From Pseudomonadota bacterium (lineage in GTDB: Bacteria; Pseudomonadota; Gammaproteobacteria; Burkholderiales; Methylophilaceae), in assembly GCA_020053735.1 (NCBI GenBank), contig JAGVMP010000011.1, positions 310,001-374,000 of the forward strand: DNA of 64,000 bases. The letters run 5' to 3'. Below, in pieces: positions 26,339 through 35,045 of this stretch. How positions within the stretch are numbered: the first letter of the stretch is position 1; each line of letters begins with the position of its first letter. The notes beneath the pieces were generated by a model, which did no database searches, was not told the DNA's origin, and worked only from the letters and a program-made list of their open reading frames with translations. Position numbers and translations under genes: made by a program.

Positions 26339-27580
26339 ATGCAAAAATTAATCTTATCTTTCGTGGTTTTTACAACACCACTCGTCTCGCAGGCGGCTGG
26401 CTTTGGACTAGCTGAAGTAAGTGGTAGTGGCTTAGGTAATGCATATGCTGGTGGAGCTGCAGTAGCAGAAGATGCCAGCAGCATCTACGCTAACCCAGCT
26501 AGCATGACCTATGTGCAAGGCATGCAGGCTGCGGGGGCATTGCATCTAATTAAACCAAATGCAGAATTTAATAATGAAGGCTCAGTAGCTGGTACAGCAC
26601 GTCCTTTGGGTGGAGAAGGTGGAAATGTGGGTGACCTAGCCTTTGTGCCGAATATGTACTTTAAAATGGATTTGTCCGACAGCCTTAAATTTGGCATAGG
26701 CGTAAACGCACCATTTGGTTTAAAAACTGAATACGATAGAACTTGGCTAGGCCGCTTTCAAGGCATTAAATCAGATTTAAAAACGATTAATGTAAATCCC
26801 TCATTAGCTTTTAAATTGAATGACCAATTATCCATAGGGGCAGGCATTTCTGCCATGTATGCAAAAGCTGAGTTAACTAGTGCAGTCAACTTAGGTGCGG
26901 CTGAAAGAACATCTAAAGTTGAAGGCGACGACTGGGGTTATGGTTTTAATTTAGGCGCCATCTACCAGGTAACGCAAGATACCAGACTTGGTATTTCCTA
27001 TCGTTCTAAAGTAGAGCAACACTTAAAAGGTGATGTGAAATTTTCAATCTCTAATGGACCGACACCTAATGGTGATGTAAAGGCTGATGTGGCATTGCCA
27101 GGTTCCGTTTCTATGAGCGCGTTTAGCCGACTTAACGACACTTGGGATTTGATGGGTGATATAACTTGGACACGCTGGAGTCAATTTCAAAGGCTAGCTA
27201 TTTATCGAGAAAGTGGCGCACTACTCACCCAAACTGAAGAGAATTGGGATAATACTCTACGCTACTCGATAGGCGCTAATTATCACTACAGCGATGCAGT
27301 TACATTGCGTGCTGGCTTGGCTTACGATGAAGAGGCAATCAGCGATAGATTTCGTACTGTGCGCATTCCAGGTAATGATAGAAAATGGCTGGCTTTGGGA
27401 GCGGCGTGGCAAGCAACACCAACCACCAAACTTGATATTGGTTACGCGCACCTATTTATAAGTGACACTAAAATTGATGACAATCAGACCACGGCAGTGC
27501 CGCTAGGCAGAGGCCGGGTACAGGGTGAATATGATGCAAGTGTTGATGTATTGAGCATGCAATTGACACATAACTTTTAA
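26339..27580 (+). CDS. FadL/TodX-family outer-membrane hydrophobic-substrate channel
   Basis: 413 residues. Signal peptide (ends VSQAAG), then the FadL N-terminal hatch signature GFGLAEVSGSGLGNAYAGGA, AEDASSIYANPASMT, and repeated amphipathic beta strands; the protein ends in Phe (LTHNF) as outer-membrane barrels do. FadL proteins let long-chain fatty acids or aromatic hydrocarbons diffuse across the outer membrane. Its position divergent from the DSF synthase suggests a part in moving DSF-type fatty acids, which is inference. Followed by a strong terminator. Confidence 0.9.
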   Translation: MQKLILSFVVFTTPLVSQAAGFGLAEVSGSGLGNAYAGGAAVAEDASSIYANPASMTYVQGMQAAGALHLIKPNAEFNNEGSVAGTARPLGGEGGNVGDLAFVPNMYFKMDLSDSLKFGIGVNAPFGLKTEYDRTWLGRFQGIKSDLKTINVNPSLAFKLNDQLSIGAGISAMYAKAELTSAVNLGAAERTSKVEGDDWGYGFNLGAIYQVTQDTRLGISYRSKVEQHLKGDVKFSISNGPTPNGDVKADVALPGSVSMSAFSRLNDTWDLMGDITWTRWSQFQRLAIYRESGALLTQTEENWDNTLRYSIGANYHYSDAVTLRAGLAYDEEAISDRFRTVRIPGNDRKWLALGAAWQATPTTKLDIGYAHLFISDTKIDDNQTTAVPLGRGRVQGEYDASVDVLSMQLTHNF

Positions 27581-27590
27581 TCACAGTAAA

Positions 27591-27618
27591 CAAGGGCTTA
27601 GAAATTTCTAAGCCCTTG
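27591..27618 (+). terminator. Terminator of the FadL gene
   Basis: A perfect 14-base palindrome, CAAGGGCTTAGAAA / TTTCTAAGCCCTTG, 10 bases past the stop codon. The symmetrical stem could stop transcription from either side; the small lipoprotein gene converges on it. Confidence 0.85.
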
Positions 27619-27669
27619 CTTTAAATTACGACTCTCTGTGGTTTAAACAAATAAGTTAGCAAATTAAAA

Positions 27670-27876
27670 TTAATCTGTCTTATCCTCAATTTTGTCACCA
27701 GCTTCTTCAAGCTTATCGCCCGCATTGTCAGTGGCATCTTCAATTTTATCACCCATATTTTCTGCGGCATTGTCGATTTTTTCACCTGCTGTTTCAGCCG
27801 GGCCTTTTTCGCAGGCTGCTAAACCAATAGTCATTAAAAGCGCTAAGGTTGCGATTGATAGTTTACTAATATTCAT
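27670..27876 (-). CDS. Small helical lipoprotein
   Basis: 68 residues. A lipoprotein signal peptide with lipobox LAAC (Cys22) is followed by about 45 residues of near-repeated, highly charged units (GEKIDNAAENMG, GDKIEDATDNAG, GDKLEEAG, GDKIEDKTD) at an 11-residue period, predicted as an amphipathic helix. Such 11-mer repeats occur in LEA-like and apolipoprotein-like proteins. Ribosome site AAGGGG lies before the ATG at 27876. The function is not recognised; an envelope-stress role is possible but unsupported. Confidence 0.85.
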   Translation of the reverse strand: MNISKLSIATLALLMTIGLAACEKGPAETAGEKIDNAAENMGDKIEDATDNAGDKLEEAGDKIEDKTD

Positions 27877-28090
27877 TTTGAAACCCCTTGATATATAAAT
27901 TGTTTAAAACTTCAGTTCTGTTTAAATACAGGCAAATAGTATTAAATAACTACACATTGTTTGAGAGGCCTAATTCTTAATTCTATGTAGGTAATATCTT
28001 ACAAACCAAGCTCATAAGCTATCGATATTATAAAATTACTAAATAACAAAGTAGAAGTTCAAAATCTTAAACTTTTAACCAGTTTTTGCT

Positions 28091-28119
28091 TTGACAACAA
28101 ACGCTTAAACCACTAAAAT
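28091..28119 (+). promoter_or_regulatory. Sigma-70 promoter of tRNA-Met
   Basis: TTGACA (28091-28096), a 17-base spacer, and TAAAAT (28114-28119), followed by GC-rich GCGGGC, the kind of discriminator found on stable-RNA promoters. It lies about 35 bases before the mature tRNA. Confidence 0.85.
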
Positions 28120-28154
28120 TGCGGGCTTGCTTGAAACAAAGCAAGAGTGTAACT

Positions 28155-28231
28155 GGTGATGTAGCTCAGCTGGTTAGAGCACAGGATTCATAATCCTGGG
28201 GTCGAGGGTTCAAGTCCCTCTTTCACCACCA
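28155..28231 (+). tRNA. tRNA-Met (CAT), elongator type
   Basis: 77 bases with encoded CCA. D arm GCTC/GAGC; anticodon stem CAGGA/TCCTG with loop TTCATAA (anticodon CAT); T arm GAGGG-TTCAAGT-CCCTC; acceptor GGTGATG/TTTCACC. The body resembles E. coli elongator tRNA-Met (GTAGCTCAG, GGTTAGAGCACA, TGGGGTC). The acceptor has an unpaired T-T at 6-67 and a G-T at 7-66, which is weak for a tRNA. An Ile-CAT identity cannot be fully excluded without comparison. Confidence 0.92.
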
Positions 28232-28235
28232 ATTC

Positions 28236-28265
28236 AAGGCCACATCTTCGGATGTGGCCTTTTTC
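28236..28265 (+). terminator. Terminator of tRNA-Met
   Basis: Stem AAGGCCACATC / GATGTGGCCTT with a TTCG tetraloop, followed by TTTTTC and more Ts, four bases after the CCA end. Confidence 0.93.
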
Positions 28266-28358
28266 TTTTTATACAAACAATCTACCGTACATAATTTGCG
28301 TCACCATATTTAGCGAATTGAAATACAATCATGTCTAATTAAAAAATTTAATTAACTT

Positions 28359-30842
28359 ATGAGCCTATACGAACAACTACAAAAAGCTAAAAGTGAAGAG
28401 GATGTAAAAGATGCTTACATCAAAGCACTGGGCTTAAAAGGCCACACTAAGGGCTTGATAGACATTCAAAGTAAAGAGATTTGGTTCGAGGCCAAACATA
28501 ATGGCCGCGAATCCAGCTACGCCATGTTTACGCAACTGCTGCATTATGTTCAAGTGGCGCTTAACAAAGGTGAGACTTTACCGCCATTTTTAGCCGTCAT
28601 CGATACTGAAAAAGCGGCATTGATGAAAAGTGCAGATGTGCTGCCTTTTTTAGCTAAAAAAACCATTAAGTGGGGAAAATCTGCCACGCAATACCCGCAA
28701 GAGGCATTGGATGCTATCTCCGCACACATCGGCACGCATTTTGTCTCGTTCAAAATATCTACGCACGAAGATGAATTTATCAGCACGGTTAAAGCCGCCA
28801 TTAAATCTGGCGATATTATCCGTACGCAAATCACACCAGCTAACCTGAAACAAGTATTCGATAAATGGGTAGCAATGGTTGGACGCGAGATAGATGGCGT
28901 GAAGGAAGACGATTACGCGCTATTGTTTTTTGCCGACATCATGCACGATGGCACGGCAGCTACCCACGCCAATTTGCCCGCCGCACTGTTGCATAAAGAT
29001 GGCAAGCCAGTATTTAGTTTAAGCGGCAAAATGTACGAGCTTGGTAGTAAAGAAGGCTATCGTCAATTTTGGGCCATTTACCACAAGCCGCCCAAAGCAG
29101 AATACCGCAACTATTTACTAGAACGCCGCGATAGCTTAATTCCATTAGATGAGCGCAGTTTTAAAGGCGCTTATTACACGCCACTCGCGGTTGTAGATAA
29201 AGCTTACGATAAGCTGGCTGAAACGCTGGGTGATAACTGGCAAAAGAACTACATTGTGTGGGATATGTGCTGCGGCGTGGGCAATCTAGAAGTAAAACAC
29301 AGCAACCCGCGCAACATTTATATGAGCACGTTAGATGTTGCCGATGTGGATGTAATGAAAGCGACTAAAACTTGCGTCGCCGCCCAGCGTTTTCAATACG
29401 ATTATCTCAATGACGATATTACCGATGATGGCAAAATTGACTATAGCTTAACCAATAAAGTGCCAGTAGGATTACGACAAGCCATTGCCGAGGGCAAGAA
29501 GATATTGGTGTTAATCAATCCGCCTTATGCAGAAGCGACAAATTTTGAAAACATTGCAACAGGTTTAGATGCCGAGAATAAGGGTGGGGTAGCAAAAACT
29601 AGATTTGCAGCTTCATCTATGAATAATTATGGAAAAGCTAGTAATGAATTATTTACACAATTTGTGGCACGCATTGCTCTAGAAATCCCGACTGCAACTT
29701 TAGCAATGTTCAGCACAATGAAATACGTAAACGCACCTAACTTTGAAAAGTTTCGCGAATCTTGGCAAGCAAAGTTTTTAGGTGGATTTGTAGTTCACAA
29801 CAAAGCCTTTGAAGGTTTAACTGGGAAGTTTCCAATTGGTTTCTTAGTATGGCAAACAAATCAGACAAGCGTTAAAAAAACTCCTATTATAGAAATATCG
29901 GTTGAGGTGTTTGACAAGAATGCACAACCTATTGGAGAAAAACTTTTTTACAATTTGCCTAATAAATCTTTTCTTAATGTCTGGCTTAAAAGACCTAAAG
30001 CCAGCTCAACACCTGCTATACCACTAAAAAACGCTTTATCTCCTACTGTCACAGTTCCAAGAGTGAAAACGTGGTCAAATAATGCAATAGCTTACATGTA
30101 TTGTGGTGTTAACGATTTGCAACATGCCGAACAACAAACCGTTATTTATTCTTCTGTATATGGTGGCGGTAATGGGTTTTATTTAACTTCAGAAAATCTT
30201 TGGCAGTCAGCAATCATATTTTCTGTTCGTCGGTTAATAAAACCGACATGGTTAAACGACCGCGACCAATTTTTACAACCCACAAAACCACTCACCGATG
30301 AATTTAAAACAGATTGCTTAATGTGGATGTTATTTAATCGTTGCAATAGAACAGTTAGTGCCAATGACCTTGAGTGGAATAACCAAACATGGTCGATTGT
30401 GAATCACTTTATTCCATTTACCGAAGCGGAAGTGAATGCGCCCGCACGGTTTGAATCTGACTTTATGGTGCAATATCTAGCCGTCATTGCGAGCAACGCG
30501 AAGCAATCCAGTGCGCAAGAAAACATGGATTGCCACGCCCAAATAACTCACGGGCTCGCAATGACAGTTGATAACGGATTGTCTTCAGAAGCTAACGCCG
30601 TGTTGAATGCAGGACGCATCCTTTGGCAAGCTTATTTTGCACATACCGATGTGCGCAATGTGCGCGAAGAATTTAAGTTGAATCGCCCAGATGTAGGCTG
30701 GTACCAAATTCGCAATGCGTTAAAAGCGCGTAACGCCAGCGGCGATTTTGCGCCTGTCGATTTCAGTGCGTTTGAAACTGCGTATAGAACCTTGGGGGAT
30801 AAATTACGCCCACAAGTATATACACTAGGCTTTTTAAGATAA
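28359..30842 (+). CDS. Single-chain restriction-modification enzyme (nuclease + N6-adenine methyltransferase + specificity region)
   Basis: 827 residues. The N-terminal region has a PD-(D/E)xK-like nuclease core (Asp35 in GLIDIQSK, then Glu44-Ala-Lys46 in FEAKHN). The middle holds an N6-adenine DNA methyltransferase: SAM motif DMCCGVGNL (from Asp302) and catalytic NPPY (Asn387). The rest should recognise DNA. This is the layout of type IIG (IIL-like) enzymes, which cut and methylate with one polypeptide. No separate hsdS or methylase gene is nearby. Residues ~709-736 are encoded by a palindromic repeat (30483-30565) lying in frame in the C-terminal part. Start ATG 28359. Confidence 0.85.
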   Translation: MSLYEQLQKAKSEEDVKDAYIKALGLKGHTKGLIDIQSKEIWFEAKHNGRESSYAMFTQLLHYVQVALNKGETLPPFLAVIDTEKAALMKSADVLPFLAKKTIKWGKSATQYPQEALDAISAHIGTHFVSFKISTHEDEFISTVKAAIKSGDIIRTQITPANLKQVFDKWVAMVGREIDGVKEDDYALLFFADIMHDGTAATHANLPAALLHKDGKPVFSLSGKMYELGSKEGYRQFWAIYHKPPKAEYRNYLLERRDSLIPLDERSFKGAYYTPLAVVDKAYDKLAETLGDNWQKNYIVWDMCCGVGNLEVKHSNPRNIYMSTLDVADVDVMKATKTCVAAQRFQYDYLNDDITDDGKIDYSLTNKVPVGLRQAIAEGKKILVLINPPYAEATNFENIATGLDAENKGGVAKTRFAASSMNNYGKASNELFTQFVARIALEIPTATLAMFSTMKYVNAPNFEKFRESWQAKFLGGFVVHNKAFEGLTGKFPIGFLVWQTNQTSVKKTPIIEISVEVFDKNAQPIGEKLFYNLPNKSFLNVWLKRPKASSTPAIPLKNALSPTVTVPRVKTWSNNAIAYMYCGVNDLQHAEQQTVIYSSVYGGGNGFYLTSENLWQSAIIFSVRRLIKPTWLNDRDQFLQPTKPLTDEFKTDCLMWMLFNRCNRTVSANDLEWNNQTWSIVNHFIPFTEAEVNAPARFESDFMVQYLAVIASNAKQSSAQENMDCHAQITHGLAMTVDNGLSSEANAVLNAGRILWQAYFAHTDVRNVREEFKLNRPDVGWYQIRNALKARNASGDFAPVDFSAFETAYRTLGDKLRPQVYTLGFLR
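30483..30565. repeat. Palindromic repeat inside the restriction-modification gene
   Basis: 83 bases from GTCATTGCGAG to CTCGCAATGAC. Inner arms AAGCAATCCA and TGGATTGCC give a second pairing block. This is the architecture of the GTCATTGCGAGC-type dispersed repeat normally found between genes. Here it is read through in frame and encodes IASNAKQSSAQENMDCHA and the following ~10 residues. Confidence 0.8.
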
Positions 30843-30984
30843 GTGCTTTTTGCTTTAAAAGCTATCGAGAGATTTTCATGCCTCTGCAATCCATATGGAT
30901 ACTGGCTTGTAGAGCTGGTGAAATGATTATGTGTGTTTTTAAGCATGTTTTAAGCTTAAATTTTGGTTAACGCGACGATTAAGT

Positions 30985-32121
30985 TTATTTCAGTCTAGAT
31001 GTTTTGGGGAGTTGCAAAAAGTCTGCCGCCACCGCGTTTTCTTTCAGCTTCCGGCTTTCTGACGCAGAGTCATAAACAATAAGCAGTGAGCGTGGCGCAC
31101 CCGCATCTGTCGAAAACAATGTTATGCCTTCGGCGTGATCTACACTTTGTCCGTAGGGCACATCCACAACGTGCTCTAACTCACCGGCTACAACTACACA
31201 CTCTTCTTTTGGCGCTTTTGCTCCACCTTTCCACCTAAAAATAGTAACTGGGCCGTCAATATCCATGGTTGGGCCCGCCAGGATTAAGATATCTGAACCC
31301 TGTACGCAAAGGTCGCGAATACCGAGACCACCTAACTGGATAAAATGTTTACGATAAAGGCGCTGTTTTGGGCCAATTGGCTTCAACCTCAGCATAGATG
31401 GCTTTTTTACATCCTCTTTTAGTTCCAGTTCCAAAATCACTACCCAGCCACGTAGTACGGGTCCGCGAAGGCCTAGTAATAAACGCTTGCCAACTACTAC
31501 CAAACCTTCAATATCAAACCCATTGTCCTTACCTGGAATCGCAAGGAACGGTCCCAGATGCTTGTCCCCTTTCAGAGCCTCAGTCAAGTCATTACCTTGG
31601 GCTGTACCATGGAGTAGGGCGGCGGTGCGCTTTTTCCCAGTTTTAGTATCTTCTTTGATTAAGGTGTATGACCCATCGACTTCTGCTAGCGGAATGCGCG
31701 CCAAAAGATAACGGTTGCCGTCTGCGCTTATCTTAGCAAGCTGCTTTTTAGCCTGTTTAAGGCCATCCTCCAGCTTCGGATTTGTACGCTTTAAGCTGTG
31801 CGACCCAACTAACCAAAGGTAACCACCCCCATAGTCCAACCCCTCTATATCCACTTCTTCTAAATCTGCAGGATCTTTTGGCGTTGCAACTGGCAGGTTA
31901 AGGTAATCATCTAGAGAGAACTGCTTGTGAAGGCCGTATCTATAATGGCTTCCGTCTTTGATGAGCGAGAGACGCTCCAAGCTAATCGATTCATCGTTAG
32001 CAACCCAAAGAGTGTCGCCAATTTGTAAGGCAACGGACAGCCCATCTCTAAGCGCTTTGCCCTTGCCTATAACGGCATGTTTAGGACTGAATTCTAGATT
32101 AACGGTACGCGTTGGTTTCAT
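30985..32121 (-). CDS. DUF3616 family protein
   Basis: 378 residues, no signal peptide or membrane segment. It opens with LRDGLSVALQIGDTLWVAND and contains EEVDIEGLDYGGGYLWLVGSHSLKR, matching the DUF3616 family (strand-rich, probably a propeller). DIEGL is repeated later as FDIEGLVVVGKRLLLGLRGP. The molecular role is unknown. Start ATG 32121 with AGAGGA ten bases upstream. It is flanked by 140- and 190-base gaps and looks like a stand-alone gene. Confidence 0.75.
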   Translation of the reverse strand: MKPTRTVNLEFSPKHAVIGKGKALRDGLSVALQIGDTLWVANDESISLERLSLIKDGSHYRYGLHKQFSLDDYLNLPVATPKDPADLEEVDIEGLDYGGGYLWLVGSHSLKRTNPKLEDGLKQAKKQLAKISADGNRYLLARIPLAEVDGSYTLIKEDTKTGKKRTAALLHGTAQGNDLTEALKGDKHLGPFLAIPGKDNGFDIEGLVVVGKRLLLGLRGPVLRGWVVILELELKEDVKKPSMLRLKPIGPKQRLYRKHFIQLGGLGIRDLCVQGSDILILAGPTMDIDGPVTIFRWKGGAKAPKEECVVVAGELEHVVDVPYGQSVDHAEGITLFSTDAGAPRSLLIVYDSASESRKLKENAVAADFLQLPKTSRLK

Positions 32122-32314
32122 GATTAAACATCCTCTCTATTCTGTATCTCGTATTCACTCTGGTTTTTTCATCTATGCCGCTTAATGAAGGCGTATGGAC
32201 GTAAAATACTATAGGCGATAAATTAATAAAAGATGGTGCGCTAACACACATTTTGTCACCAAGAAAAACTTAACGTTTATGAGTCCGCAGCTTTGGCTCA
32301 CTGATTAAATTGCT

Positions 32315-33334
32315 TCAATTTTTATTTCTTAGGTTTTCGGCCATGGCTTTCGATTCATCTTTACGATGTTGAATATAATCTAAAACATTATCAAGTTGAG
32401 TGGATGAAGGCAAGGCAGGATTATTGGGTAGCTGAGATAGTTTTTCAAAACTTTGTGCGTAAGGCTCACTGATATTTGACTCTATTTGGCTAGCTAAGTC
32501 ATCAAATGTTGTATCACCTTGCTTGCCTGCTTGCACAACTACTAGCCAAGAGCGATTAATTGTTTGATCCTGATATAAAAACTCGCTGAGTTGTTTGCGC
32601 AACAATATTTCATCGCTCCAGCGGTATTTTGGTGGGGGGATATTCATAATAAGCGTTAGCAAAGCCGCCAAGAAAATTAGTGCGGCTGTAGCTGGCACTT
32701 TTATTGGCCAAACAGGAAAGGTGATTGATTGTGCTAACACGATACTTGCTAAAGCACCTGCAATAAAACCACCAATATGCGACGCATTATCAATGCCCGG
32801 CACAACAAACCCCATCACAATAGTGGCAATAGCAAAACCTAAAGCGCCCCAAAATAACCAGCGAAATTCATGTGCTGTGATTGTAGTTCGCTCACGCCAT
32901 AAAAAAGTAAGTAGCGCGCCAAAAATACCAAAAATTGCGCCAGATGCACCCCCCGACACAGCAGAATTACCTTGAAACACTAAGGAGACTAAATTGCCCG
33001 AAAGACCACTCATAAGATAGATGGCTAAAAAGCGTGCTTGGCCATACATGCGCTCAACCAATTGCCCAGCATCCCACAGCGCCCAACAGTTAAGCAGTAG
33101 ATGTAACGCACCAAAATGCAGGAACATCGCGGTAAAAAGCCGCCACCATTCACCATCTTGCGTGGCTGGGCCAAAATTTGCGCCCCAGTTAAGCTGTATG
33201 CCGTTGGGGGAATGCCAAATACCCGCACCCCCTGCGAGCATGGCAATAAACACCGCTACGTTGATGACGATGAGCAGCTTAGTCACCCAGACTGTTGGGT
33301 TACGTTGCTTTAAAACTGCATCTAAAGATTGCAA
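32315..33334 (-). CDS. Rhomboid-family intramembrane serine protease
   Basis: 339 residues. About six to seven membrane helices. HLLLNCWALWDAG (HxxxN of the family) is in helix 2, catalytic Ser lies in SGGASGAIFGIFGALL and catalytic His in ASHIGGFIAGAL. The C-terminal ~110 residues are soluble and not conserved. Substrates are unknown; maturation of surface or membrane proteins is the general role. The start appears to be a TTG at 33334, because the next Met lies within the first helix. It sits directly after a T8 run, with GGTGGA as ribosome site inside the upstream terminator stem. Confidence 0.87.
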   Translation of the reverse strand: MQSLDAVLKQRNPTVWVTKLLIVINVAVFIAMLAGGAGIWHSPNGIQLNWGANFGPATQDGEWWRLFTAMFLHFGALHLLLNCWALWDAGQLVERMYGQARFLAIYLMSGLSGNLVSLVFQGNSAVSGGASGAIFGIFGALLTFLWRERTTITAHEFRWLFWGALGFAIATIVMGFVVPGIDNASHIGGFIAGALASIVLAQSITFPVWPIKVPATAALIFLAALLTLIMNIPPPKYRWSDEILLRKQLSEFLYQDQTINRSWLVVVQAGKQGDTTFDDLASQIESNISEPYAQSFEKLSQLPNNPALPSSTQLDNVLDYIQHRKDESKAMAENLRNKN

Positions 33335-33364
33335 AAAAAATCCACCAGTGAATTACCAGTGGAT
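33333..33364 (-). terminator. Probable terminator of the PEP-CTERM gene, overlapping the rhomboid start
   Basis: Stem ATCCAC / GTGGAT (33340-33345 with 33359-33364), a 13-base loop and a T8 run on the minus strand. It lies about 60 bases after the PEP-CTERM gene and its T-run touches the rhomboid start codon. The stem is short, so efficiency is uncertain. Confidence 0.5.
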
Positions 33365-33424
33365 ATTTTAAGCTAAATTTATTTCAACTAGATTTTATAG
33401 AAACTACTTTTTAAACTAAGTAAG

Positions 33425-34936
33425 TTATTTAACACTATTTTTACGACGTTTTGCACCTAACCCTAGCAAGCCTAAACCCGCTAGTAACATTGCGTAAGTT
33501 TCTGGCTCTGGTACAGGGGTAATGCTGTAAAGTGTAGTGGTATTTGAAACCTCATTGGCAATAGTTAAAAATAACTTGCCATCACGCTCAAACGCCTGCA
33601 AGCCCTCTGGTGCCAAATCGCCATCTGTTACTAGCATATCTAAAAAGCTGGCATTGGCTGGGTCGGTAATGTCGTACAAAGCTACTGCACCTTTGAGTGT
33701 TCTTTCTAAACCAATCGCTGCAATAGTTCTACCCGCTACGCTAAATAGAGAAACGCCTTCTGGCTCAACGCCCTTATCACGGCTTCTGGCATCGTCATAA
33801 ATACCCAGTTCTGCTGCCTTTTTATCTAAAGTGTCACCACTATCAAATACTAATGTACCATTTGAATCACGTATTGAGAAGGAACGAGCACCAGCAGCGT
33901 ACAAATTGCCTGGGGATGAATCGGTATTTGACACACGCAAATTATTAAGCGGGGCAGCTGCACCTAAAGTACTAGCAGCAGAGCGGTCGCCATCATCTTC
34001 GCGAAAATCGCCTTCATTCGCCATTACCAAGTAAGTTGCTCCATTGGCCTCATAGGCTGCAATACCATCAGGCATATACAAGCCCTTAACATTGGCAGAG
34101 ATAAAACTCACTGTGCCATTGTTAAGCGGGTCTATTGTGTTACCCGGCAAGCTAAAATCTTTTACGCCTAAACCTACTACTTTTTCGAAAGAATTGGTAT
34201 TCAGGTCCAGCACACCAATCGCATTGGCTTCTTGTAACGTTACATAAGCCTTGGTACCCGCTGCATTCACTGCAATATACTCTGGCTCAAAATCCATGCC
34301 TGTATTTGTACGGATATTGCTGCCTGTTTGAGAGACACCTACAAAACCTGGCGTGGCTGCAACTGTGCGCGTGCTCATATCGATAATGCTCACGCTACCG
34401 ACTGGATCTACAGCAGCTGGGCCATAATTTCTTGGTACCGTCGTGCCAATTCTTGCGCCGTAAGTAGAAGGTGTGCCTTCATTAGCAACCAACAATTTAG
34501 ATCCATCTGCTGTAAAGGTCAGCATATCTGGCAATGCGCCAACAGTAATTGTGTTAACGCCGCTAGCTAGTGACCGTGAATTAGTATCATATAGTTTTAC
34601 CACACCTGCGTTAGTCTTTACGGATGACTCAATGGCAAAAGCAGCTAAACCGTTTTTAATCGCCACGCTGTTAATAGAGCCGAATGCAGAGGTATCAATA
34701 TGCTGCACTAAGCTGCCATTAGTAGCATTCAACACATCCACACCTACTATACCCGCCACCCAGATGGTGTTGGTAATCGCATCATAAGCAGAGATTTCAG
34801 ATAGTTGGCCAGCAACGCCAGTTAAGGCATGGCTATAAGTCCATTCTTTGGTGATGCTTTCAATTGGGCTTGCTGCAAAAGACACTACAGGGCTAAAAAG
34901 TGCTGCCACTAGCGTACTCACTATTAGTTTTTTCAT
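33425..34936 (-). CDS. Choice-of-anchor I protein with PEP-CTERM sorting signal
   Basis: 503 residues. A Sec signal peptide (ends SFAAS) is followed by a repeated beta-propeller-like region of the choice-of-anchor I type (SISAYDAITNTIWVAG, DMLTFTADGSKLLVANEGTPS, DFEPEYIAVNAAGTKAYVTL, YLVMANEGDFRED, GVEPEGVSLFSVAGRTIAAI). The end is a textbook PEP-CTERM: VPEPETYAMLLAGLGLLGLG then a basic AKRRKNSVK tail. It should be processed by the exosortase encoded at 48881-49759 and exposed at the surface. Its enzymatic role is unknown. Confidence 0.9.
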   Translation of the reverse strand: MKKLIVSTLVAALFSPVVSFAASPIESITKEWTYSHALTGVAGQLSEISAYDAITNTIWVAGIVGVDVLNATNGSLVQHIDTSAFGSINSVAIKNGLAAFAIESSVKTNAGVVKLYDTNSRSLASGVNTITVGALPDMLTFTADGSKLLVANEGTPSTYGARIGTTVPRNYGPAAVDPVGSVSIIDMSTRTVAATPGFVGVSQTGSNIRTNTGMDFEPEYIAVNAAGTKAYVTLQEANAIGVLDLNTNSFEKVVGLGVKDFSLPGNTIDPLNNGTVSFISANVKGLYMPDGIAAYEANGATYLVMANEGDFREDDGDRSAASTLGAAAPLNNLRVSNTDSSPGNLYAAGARSFSIRDSNGTLVFDSGDTLDKKAAELGIYDDARSRDKGVEPEGVSLFSVAGRTIAAIGLERTLKGAVALYDITDPANASFLDMLVTDGDLAPEGLQAFERDGKLFLTIANEVSNTTTLYSITPVPEPETYAMLLAGLGLLGLGAKRRKNSVK

Positions 34937-35045
34937 TTAATTATCCGTTATCTTAAAAGTTAATAAAATCTGATTTATTAAGATACGCCTGAATCATTTC
35001 AGATAAATGAAGGCATCTAGTCCGTTTCATTTACTTACTAAAAAG

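Noticed and set aside
28155-30842. Genomic island inserted at tRNA-Met
   Set aside because: No integrase, no direct repeat of the tRNA 3' end found, and only one candidate gene; kept as a question, not a feature.
33333-33340. Run of eight A as a phase-variation tract
   Set aside because: It lies before the start codon and forms the T-run of a terminator; slippage would not change the reading frame.
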